NCBI GenBank assembly: GCA_027475525.1
Contig: JAMWFC010000082.1
Coordinates: forward strand, 3,382,615-3,446,614
DNA length: 64,000 nt
Reading direction: 5' to 3'
Origin: Macrolepiota albuminosa
Lineage: Eukaryota > Basidiomycota > Agaricomycetes > Agaricales > Agaricaceae
Shown here one piece after another: positions 55,916-64,000 of this stretch (the stretch's first letter is position 1; every line of letters begins with the position of its first letter). Both the position numbers and the translations under genes were made by a program. The notes beneath the pieces are model-generated. The model was not told the origin of the DNA. It worked only from the letters and a program-made list of their open reading frames with translations, and made no database searches.

Positions 55916-57174
55916 ATGGGGGCAAGCCAGTCCACGAATTCACAGCACCATCTCCCCTCCAATGCATTGCATGTTCTTCGGGTCACTCCGTCATCGCCAG
56001 CATCCCAGACGAATATCGAGCCCTTCTTCGATTTCGTTGTTGGTTTCGACGGAAATTCATTGTCGCAAGCTAACGCCATTGATGTTACACAGTTGGAGAA
56101 GATAGTTGAGCAGCATGAAGGTCGTACATTATATCTACATGTATGGAGTAGCAAGAGTCAAAAAACACGAGGTAGGCCAACAGAACTCTCGTTACAAACT
56201 GTCGTACCCTGAATATGCTACAGTTGTGCCTATTCAGCCTTCGCGTGGCTGGTCTCAATCCACCCACTTAGGCAGCCCTTCTGCATCTCAGCCATCCTTG
56301 CTAGGCCTCAGCATGCGCATGTGCGAGCCAGACACCGCCACCGAAAACGTATGGCATGTTTTGGACGTCATTGAAGGCAGTCCTGCTGAAAGTGCAGGCC
56401 TGGTACCCATGGGTGACTGGATCCTTGGTAAGCTATGTTTCTTTTACGTTGATAAAATACGATTGCCATTGACTACTACTATCTTCTCTCCCAGGTTGGT
56501 CCGGAGGTGTTCTTGGAGCAGAAAATGATTTCTACGATCTCGTGGAAGCGGTAAGCCGCAGTTTTTACTGGGTATTCTCTTGTGACACTGATTTCAATCT
56601 CATCAGCATATTGATAAGCCACTTAGAGTCTATGTCTACTCCTATGATTTCGAGTTTGTCAAAATTTTAGTACCTGCACCTGTCATCTGATGTCTTGCAA
56701 TTCCCAGCGCGCTTAGAGAGGTCGTACTTATTCCGAATCGGCATTGGGGCGGTGAAGGGCTATTGGGATGTGTCTTTGGGTAAGTTTTGACAAACAGATC
56801 ATTCGGAAATTCTGGAATATGACCTGTATTTCAGTTTCGGCCTTCTCCATAGAATACCACCACAACCACAGGATCGCTTACCCGGATCAGTCCCCATAGA
56901 ACTCCAGGAAGCAGAAGAGGAATTTGAAGAACAAGAGCTTTTCGTTCCTGCTGATGTGCATTCCGAGGGCCATTATAATCATGAGCAGGTGCAAGAATGG
57001 AGAAGACAGGAACAGGAACAATGGAATCAAGGAATTGTCAATCGCTCTAATCATGATATCCATGGCCAAGGAACGGTTTCCCCTTCCCATAATCCTCCTG
57101 AAAGTAATGAGCATTATAATCACGAGCACAAAGACGAGCACAGACACGACGTATACGATCACAATGCCAATTAA
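55916..57174 (+). CDS. GRH1: GRASP-family Golgi reassembly/stacking protein
   Basis: Six exons: 55916-56171, 56224-56427, 56495-56550, from 56607, then an exon encoding REVVLIPNRHWGGEGLLGCV, and the last from near 56,834 to 57,174, with GT..AG borders. The N-terminus MGASQST fits an N-myristoylation site that anchors GRASPs to Golgi membranes. The first PDZ-like half has FFDFVVGFDG, the second VIEGSPAESAGL and GDWILG; IPNRHWGGEGLLGC is the family hallmark. GRASPs tether Golgi or ER-exit membranes and support unconventional secretion. The C-terminal tail is Glu/Gln-rich and ends His-rich (NHEHKDEHRHDVYDH). Gene symbol is by analogy with the yeast member. The frame is intact. Confidence 0.88.
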
Positions 57175-58091
57175 AAAGGTGACTCTTCACGACTTTGACT
57201 ATGTCCATGATCATTCCATTCCGTCCGACCACTTCCATAACCCGAATCTCTTGCGTGAACATGGATCAAGCGAGCTCGAGGACGCCAACGACCTAGCTTT
57301 TCCCTGCAGAAGAATGTTGTTGTGAACGCCTCACTTCGCTTCACTCGATTTATGGGACAGGGTCTCAAGGTCTCAATTGCCCGGGGTTTCGAGGAGTGTG
57401 CTCAAGGATTTCGATTTACTTACGTACAATGCGCGAGATGATGCCCTAGACGGCGTCGTGGACATAGGAATTACGTCCGCAGCAAGTATCGAATGAAGAC
57501 ATCTATAGAGCCTTGTGATAGGCCTTGTACCTGCTGGTTTCAGAACGAATGAAGTTTAGACTTTTTACCAGTTGAGATTGCCTTTCTGAACTCCTCCATT
57601 TTTAACGGCCCGTCCTTGTCCAAAATGTCCAGCTTCGACATATCTCGTGCCCTTCGGTAAAGCACGTGCGATCTCATGATCAGGCAATCGTGCTAGTGTT
57701 TTGCAGAAGATTCAGCGGATATCCGGTTACTACTGATGACTTTTCTACTTATCCGTGCTAAAATCTGTCGTATATGTTTAATATGCTCCCAGAAGCCTCG
57801 TCATAGGATCAAGTTCCCGCTTTCTCAGGATTGCTAATATAGTCTAGGCAAATTCTGACCGGCCCGTTTTTAAACCCGTCTTTTACCGAACGTCCTTCAA
57901 GTTTCGACCTTGAAAGCTCATAAGTTCTTTGCTTTCGAGATCCATCACCCCATTGGTGAAGGATGGCTGGCGGCCCGGAAGAGATCACACTTGGATCACG
58001 TTGGATTTTTCCTGACGAAGAAAATTCCGTATCTGGCTGTGCTGCTATATGTATAAGAAGCCTTTAAGTTGGCGCTAATCTGTCCACCTTC
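57175..58091. other. Intergenic between GRASP and lyase genes
   Basis: About 900 bp with no convincing open frame. The last 100 bp should include the promoter of the lyase gene; TATATGTATAAG at about 58,048 is a TATA candidate. Confidence 0.45.
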
Positions 58092-58245
58092 TACCATAAT
58101 GAGGTTTCTCTTTATTGCTAACGTTTTAGCTTGCTTGCCGGCCGCTTTTGCAGCCTTTGGTGTTACTCTACCATAATGAGGTTTCTCTTTATTGCTAACG
58201 TTTTAGCTTGCTTGCCGGCCGCTTTTGCAGCCTTTGGTGTTACTA
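58092..58245. repeat. 77-bp perfect tandem duplication (lyase start)
   Basis: Copies 58,092-58,168 and 58,169-58,245 are identical and each contains the start codon and signal peptide. Confidence 0.9.
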
Positions 58246-59094
58246 CACGTCCGGACGCAACATGATTGTTGACTCTGGTGCTGGCCTGGTGACAACGAGT
58301 ATATTGGTTTTCATTATGTTCGGCAACGTTTTAATTTAAATTCAAATTCAAATCAGTTAATACGGCCAACGGAGATATCACATCCATGCTGTTCAACGGA
58401 AAACAACTACAAGATTCTACGAAGTTTACTCAACTAAGCTCAGGATTGGGTATGTGGCCTAAAGATGATTGAACTCGCATACCTCAACGCTCCGGTAGGA
58501 TCTGCGACCGTTACATCGTCTGTGGCGAATAACATTGCCGTCATCAAGATTACCACCAGTACAATCGTGAGTTAGTCAAGTGGTGTCCTACTTATCGAAT
58601 TGATAGGTACTCATCGAGTGAAAATAGTCACATTACTACATTGTTCGTTCTGGGATCAACACGCTTTACATTGGTACATTTGCTTCAGCAGAACCTTCTG
58701 TCGGAGAACTTCGCTTCATCGCCCGTCTCAACAAAGCAACGTTGCCGAATGGTAATGCCAACGCGGAGATCAACGGTGGAACTGCTATTGAGGGCTCAGA
58801 CGTGTTCTTGGTCAATGGTGTCACAAGATCCAAATTCTACTCGAGTGTCAGTACCCAGAACCGTGTGTTTATGTCGCCTGAGTACGAGTCTGACATTCTC
58901 TAGATTCCCTTCATCCGCGATCAAGTTCATGGAGTGACTGGTTCTGGTGTCGGAGCCTTCATCATCGTCCCTAGCGTCAGTTATGAAACTTCGTCCGGCG
59001 GTCCATTCTTCCGCGGTGCGTAGATATGTAATGGAGAACCCCCCCTAGGCTCACTTCGCTTCATACACCAAGATATCGATAATCAAGGTAGTGC

Positions 59095-59248
59095 GCAGCA
59101 GGAGCTTTATTGGTACATGAACTCGAATCATGAGCAAACTGAGTCATACCGAACTGGATTCTTTGGACCGTGCAGCAGGAGCTTTATTGGTACATGAACT
59201 CGAATCATGAGCAAACTGAGTCATACCGAACTGGATTCTTTGGACCGT
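59095..59248. repeat. 77-bp perfect tandem duplication (lyase exon)
   Basis: Copies 59,095-59,171 and 59,172-59,248 are identical and repeat the YWYMNSNHEQTE coding segment. Confidence 0.9.
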
Positions 59249-59433
59249 CAGTTGTGTTGCTTTCACCTCGGCAGGGAGATTGACCTAAAATAGTTACGCT
59301 CTGGCAATCACTTCTGGCACTGCCCCGTCGGCAAATCTGGACACGAGTTTCATGGATAACCTCGGCCTTCAGGGATATGTACCAGCTTCCGGTCGTGGGT
59401 ACCGTCACTGGAACCTATTCGGGTACACTCTCT

Positions 59434-59587
59434 GGACTTGCTGTAACCATTGGATTCAAGGTCGGAGATTGTCAAACAGTTGTATCGTCGTTCGCAATAC
59501 TGATCCTATTGGACTTGCTGTAACCATTGGATTCAAGGTCGGAGATTGTCAAACAGTTGTATCGTCGTTCGCAATACTGATCCTATA
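59434..59587. repeat. 77-bp perfect tandem duplication (lyase exon/intron)
   Basis: Copies 59,434-59,510 and 59,511-59,587 are identical; the unit spans the end of an exon and most of the following intron. Confidence 0.9.
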
Positions 59588-60812
59588 ACTCTAGAATTCT
59601 GCTGCGCAGTATTGGGTCGCTGGATCTGGGTGTGTTAAGAGTGTTAAACCCAGACGAAATTTAATCACTGATTGGGCTGCCTATATAGAGGAAGCTTCAC
59701 TCGTACCCTAATGAAGCCTGGAACATACACTGCAACTCTATATCAAGGCGAGCTGGAGGCTGGCACAGGAAGTGTCACTGTTAGTGCAGGAGGCACCTCT
59801 TCCTTGAGGTTAACTTCAACTCTTTCCCGCCCCTCGTCGCTTTGGTCAATTGGCACAGTTGATGGCTCACCCGTTGGGTCTGTTCCTTAGCCTATGCTTC
59901 GAGTTTCTTCCTTCCCTGAAAATTTATTGCAGATTCCTTAATGCAGACAAAATTGAGACCATGCATCCGTTCGTTATTGTTCATCACACATGGCTGTTTC
60001 CCTGATTATCTCTTAAAACAGATCGGATTCGAGGATGAACAATTGGGGACCAATTACATTCACTATAGGTTCTAGCTCTCCCAGCTCTTTCCCGATGGCC
60101 CAATTTAAGGACGTGAACAACCCTACAACAATCAAATGGACCGCCTCATCCTCCCAGATAGGTAACCATCTCTTACGAAACTCTACAATCATATGCTTAT
60201 CTTTTAACTTTCCCTAGGTGCTCGTACTCTGCGGATCCGTACGACTGAAGCCTTTGCGGGTGGCCGCCCACAGATCACCGTGAATTCATGGACTTCAAAT
60301 GCGCCTGCTGGTGCGTCGTTCCTGTACTCTTTGCATGCCTGGTCTTTATTTCACTTCACTCTTAGCTCCCCCAAAAGTAGATTCTCGAGGGTAAGTCCTA
60401 TCGAAAATGAAGTACACTCTGTATGTCGCTGATGTGTCCGTTTTCTCCCTGCTGTACATAGCGTGACTCGTGGTACATGGCGAGGTCTTAATCAAGTTTG
60501 TACGCATGATTTTCTTCTTCTGTTACTTAGATCATTAATGTCTCATCGTTTTATTTAGATGATTTTGCAATTCCTTCTGGCACGCTTGTGGCTGGCTCGA
60601 ACACCATTCAGATCAATACCATCAGTGGAAGTGCGGGAGATGTGTTCCTCAGCCCAAACTTCGTATATGATTCTGTTGAATTATTTTAGTTCAAAAGCAA
60701 CTTGAGATGATTCCATTTTATTCATTAATAAATCATTCTTCATTCGTTTACTTCCCGAAACAACCGTAACTGAACTTCATACATTCACGAGCGACTGTAC
60801 TTCATGCGACAA

Positions 60813-63156
60813 TCAAAGCATTTCGTCATTGATATCTGGAGACTTGCTCGTGGCTGGTTTCGATGAAGGTTTGAATTCAAGGTTCGACGCGATTACTGGC
60901 CATACTAGAAGGATAATAGGGGTCATGTTGCAACCATGCGAAGAGAATACATTTACTAACCTTCCTCAAAACCTGGGTGTCGGCCATTTCTTATTTGTTG
61001 CCAGACATTACGCATAGAACTTGAAGTGCGGATGTCTGTCCAATTCGCCAGGAAGAAATTGACTTGAGCCTGATGGGAGCTCAATTGAATGTTATCAAAC
61101 CAAATCAACAAACGAACCTTTCGGATGTCTTCAAAGGCTGCCGTAAAATGCGAGAAGATTTCATAAGCAATATTCTCAACAGTAAGAGACTTCATAATGT
61201 ACTATGAAACTCATCAGGAAGAAGAAATAAACGACATCAAACGAAGATTACGCGTGACGCTCGCGACTTCAACTCAGGCAAATCAAGTCCTTGTGTCCCT
61301 CAATCAGCAGGTGGAAATTGAGAAAGAGCTGAAAGACCTACTGTCTGCCAAGCGGAACATTGCCTTTGCAGAACAAGGAACTGGTCGATTTGGATGTTCT
61401 TTTTTCCACTGTTGTAACCATTGACGACGGGAAACGGGAAATTCGTTATCGTTCTTGACGGATGCTTCTTCAGATGGTGATGGAGGTGGTGTATTATCGG
61501 TGATGTGGTCGCCTGCTTTCGAAAGAAACGTGGATGAGAGTGGAGCAAAAACAACAAGATCAGTATACAACTGTTATGTAGGAGGGATTAAAGTTAGTTT
61601 GTTGATGAACTGGAAGTGACACATTCACGTAGTAAAGGAGGGCCATATAGGTGGTGTATGCGACGTCCTTTACCACAATTGATTTTCGCATACTATTTGG
61701 AACATCCGCACACGATGACAAGGCCTGGTTGATATTGCTACGAGGACTAGATGGATGTAAAAGTTTGGCCCGGACATTGCGCTGTTCATCGTTCGCTTCA
61801 GCTTCATTGTCCCCTTGCGTCGGGGTTTCGACAACGGAAGTCGCAATATTTTTCACTGACACGGAAGAACTAGGATCTGGATCAGATTCCGCAGTCACCT
61901 TCGTTTCATCTTCATCTTCATCTTCATCTTCATCTTCGTCCGAATCTTCGAACTCATTCATGACGAAATGAGCTCCTGAATGTATGATACTGGATGTCGG
62001 TTCAACAGCCGCGGAAGTCTGTAATTGATCAGTTGATCCTTCCACGAAATCAGATCCGAACACTGTGAAGATCGTGTATATTAGGAGCACCTCCACAAAA
62101 GATGATTTTGTTTTTCTTACTGGATTCGAAGTAATCTGCGCGTCGAAGTAGTGTCTTACAGGCTAAAATTTTGCGAGCTGATTTAATGTCTCCCCGCCGC
62201 CCAGGAACGACAAATTCAACGTCTGAATATAGTGGATCGTTGAGCAAAGCCCCGACAGTTTCAAGAAGCGTGTTAGGAACTGTTTGAACGCAGTAGGGGG
62301 GAGGGGGCGGGGGCGGGGTGGGGGAAGATGTTATATTGCACAGGATGATGAATGCGTCCTGATTCTTGACACTGTTTGAGTTGAAGTAAACGACATCTCT
62401 CTTCGCGAATTGCGCCCTAGAATTGATTTTTAAGACGCGAAAGTCTGCAACATAAGTTGACAACATACCATCCCCAGTTCGCTGTCTTGTATCTATATTA
62501 GACGTATGAAAAGAGGGAATAAGATCGTACTAAGTACCTTGTACGAAAATGTATGGTTATGTGCCTCTTTCGTGCCGTAAAGAGTTGTCTTTGAAAGGCT
62601 GGAGGCAACGGTATCAGTGAGTTACATTTCAGAGAAAAATGAACCAATGTGGCCTACCTCCTCAACTCAAAGCTGAACTTGTACACCCCTTCTCGAACCC
62701 ACCTGAAACAAACAGGTAAAGAGGCAATTTCAAATCAATGATTCAAGGCAGGCGTATACTTTCTCTTATCACCTGAAGCGTCTATTTCTTCCTGCGTTGG
62801 CTGATGCAGCTATCAAATGAACGTACTAGCACGTCAAGGATATGGACCTCACCTCGCAAGAAAGATATAGGCTGATATAACCACCCACATCGGAGGAACT
62901 CAATCCTTCCTTCACTGTCCCAGCGTTCGCATAGAACAAAATCTATCTATTCGTGAGATTTTAAGCCACCTTCCTATGTAAGACTACATACCCGCCATTT
63001 GCCCCCAAAACGTGCGGATTTTGTTATCTTCGACTTAGCATCCCCTTTACTCGACTCAAAGAGATTCTTAAGCCCTCTTAAGGTCCATTCAAATGATATT
63101 GTGACTGATTGAGCACACTCTGATTCAGGTTCCATGTCCACTGAAGTTCTAGGCAT
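60813..63156 (-). CDS. MATH-BTB domain protein (speckle-type, probable Cul3 adaptor)
   Basis: Exon 1 63156-62992 (MPRTSVDMEPES, 55 codons) and exon 2 62942-62853 (30 codons) join in phase and give the MATH-like half: FEWTLRGLKNLF, FGGKWR, LFYANAGTVKEGLSSSDVGGYISLYL, later RDVVYFNSNSVKNQDAF. The BTB half follows: LNDPLYSDVEFVVPGRRGDI, SARKILACKTLLRRADYFES, an acidic insert (DEDEDEDEDED from a GAT/GAA microsatellite near 61,920), then DVAYTTYMALLYY and WKKEHPNRPVPCSAKAM. The end is QVNFFLANWTDIRTSSSM and NVWQQIRNGRHPGFEEV; stop TGA 60,813-60,815. Such proteins usually deliver substrates to Cul3 ubiquitin ligases; the family is expanded in mushrooms. It converges on the lyase gene with 123 bp between. 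Confidence 0.85.
62296..62324 (+). other. G-quadruplex-forming run in the MATH-BTB gene
   Basis: Five G-runs of 4 to 6 separated by single bases on the plus strand (template side of the gene), encoding the Pro run between MATH and BTB parts on the minus strand. Confidence 0.7.
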
Positions 63157-63787
63157 AGTAGAAGAAAATGAAATCTGAGACTTGAAAAAAATGAATAGTT
63201 CGGTACAAGAAAGCAATTCATTCATCCAGCAGATTGTTCGGGCACGTGATGTGTAAATCAAAATTGCGTCTCGACGCGTAACAGGTAATTTATGCGCGAC
63301 GCGCCAGGGCTATGAGCTCACAGAACATCGACAGCTCTGTAGAAACATGCTTGTACAAAACATACTAAGTTCTTGAATTATTTTTGCAGTAGAAGTTTAA
63401 AATTCGTTGTTATATCTTGTTGACTGCTAGGATTGATTGGGTGATCGTGTTCGAGACTCTACGCCTTTCCTTTTTCCCACCACCTAGTCTCCACGTTATA
63501 TCGACTTCCCTTGCTCTGGATAAGCGCTGAATTTCCCCGAAGTTGATATACAATCGAGTATGAGTATAGAAGATGGAAGGGCGATGTTACAATTGTTGTG
63601 TCCTCAAAATGCTGTGGGAGGATTCGGTATATACACGATTACTCGTCTACGACGCGCATAAGCTCGGTTGGTCAAAGCAGGGACTATCCATATGCAAAAA
63701 GTCATATTCTATCTTACAAATCATGACTACATCCGCACAATGCCATCTCCAGGTGCGGACGACAAGCCAATCAATGTCGTCAGAGGT
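63157..63787. other. Intergenic, no gene recognised
   Basis: About 630 bp between the MATH-BTB start and the stop of the next gene, both minus. Short open frames only; the MATH-BTB promoter is expected here. Confidence 0.45.
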
Positions 63788-64000
63788 TTACTGCTCTCCC
63801 AGCATTTTTCTGAAATCATCCTGTCTTTTCCTTTGTCTGCCTTGATTTGAGGAGCTGGCAGCTTGATCGGCTGAAGCACTAGTACTCGGACCTACGGCCT
63901 TTAAAACAGGGGCTGACTTGCGAGCATGCCCTAACCCCGCTCTAGGTCGCGAAGCTGCTGCACGAGGCACAAAAAGTCCGCCAGTCTTAGACGGTGGAGC
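63788..64000 (-). CDS. C-terminus of an unrecognised gene running off the right edge
   Basis: The minus-strand frame is open from the window edge to a stop at 63,788. It encodes a basic, Ala/Ser-rich, probably disordered tail: FVPRAAASRPRAGLGHARK then RQRKRQDDFRKMLGEQ. The closing segment looks like a short conserved helix. No family assigned. Confidence 0.5.
   Translation of the reverse strand, partial: APPSKTGGLFVPRAAASRPRAGLGHARKSAPVLKAVGPSTSASADQAASSSNQGRQRKRQDDFRKMLGEQ

Larger units (their letters stand above)
58176..60689 (+). pseudogene. PL4-type rhamnogalacturonan lyase, secreted, with two small frameshifts
   Basis: Family 4 polysaccharide lyases cut rhamnogalacturonan I of pectin by beta-elimination outside the cell. 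The start (58,176, or 58,099 in the duplicated copy) is followed by a signal peptide, MRFLFIANVLACLPAAFA. Ordered exons encode [136 protein letters not shown] and a final [18 protein letters not shown] with TAG at 60,687. Two indels of one or two bases, near 58,250 and 59,400, break the frame even after removing the 77-bp duplications. This may be a recent pseudogene or base errors. Intron-exon order otherwise looks normal. Confidence 0.8.

Noticed and set aside
4647..59587. The 77-bp duplications as biological microduplications or a new repeat-generating system
   Set aside because: Constant period in unrelated sequence, single copies in paralogues, and frame repair on removal all point to assembly overlap.

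Overview
The window looks like a piece of an agaricomycete (basidiomycete mushroom) genome. The evidence is gene structure with many 45-60 bp GT..AG introns, a KDZ transposase with a CxC2-type cysteine cluster, a Ty3/gypsy element, a MATH-BTB gene of the fungal type and a Zn(II)2Cys6 regulator. It divides sharply near position 33,950 into a left half made almost wholly of mobile DNA and a right half of ordinary single-copy genes.

Left half. Positions 1-9,845 hold a KDZ (Kyakuja/Dileera/Zisupton) transposase (minus) with three companion genes: a decayed acidic-repeat gene that leaves the window on the left, a divergently transcribed 565-residue gene with an intact frame, and a broken gene encoding a cysteine cluster followed by a coiled coil. 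Positions 9,990-13,255 and 25,690-29,297 are two copies of one ~3 kb segment. Each carries arrays of tRNA-like SINE heads of one family and a single copy of a second tRNA-derived SINE. Between them sits a full-length gypsy element (13,276-25,061, two 937 bp LTRs, target duplication ACAC), itself interrupted by a solo LTR of its own family (target duplication ACGT). Copy B of the segment is interrupted by a solo LTR of another family (target duplication ATAAG) and ends in a Tc1/mariner fragment. That fragment inserted at a TA inside a second, rearranged gypsy copy (29,862-33,948, minus).

Right half. In order: a kinase-like gene, phospholipase D (PX-PH-HKD-HKD), an FAD-dependent dehydrogenase, the SUMO E1 subunit Aos1, a Zn2Cys6 regulator, a PPR-like mitochondrial protein, a GRASP Golgi protein, a PL4 rhamnogalacturonan lyase with two small frameshifts, a MATH-BTB gene, and the C-terminus of an unrecognised gene. 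They form no obvious pathway.

Two results matter most. First, both gypsy copies carry, between pol and the 3' LTR, a gene in ANTISENSE orientation with at least five introns at matching positions and a shared cysteine cluster; antisense introns would survive retrotransposition, so this looks like a real accessory gene of the element. Second, the sequence holds 21 tandem duplications whose period is exactly 77 bp, in unrelated genes and repeats. Where a paralogous copy exists it lacks the duplication, and removing one copy repairs reading frames. I read these as contig joins where a k=77 overlap was not trimmed, so frame breaks at those points should not be taken as biology. Real decay is also present: many nonsense codons in the transposons are CGA-to-TGA or TGG-to-TAG changes.
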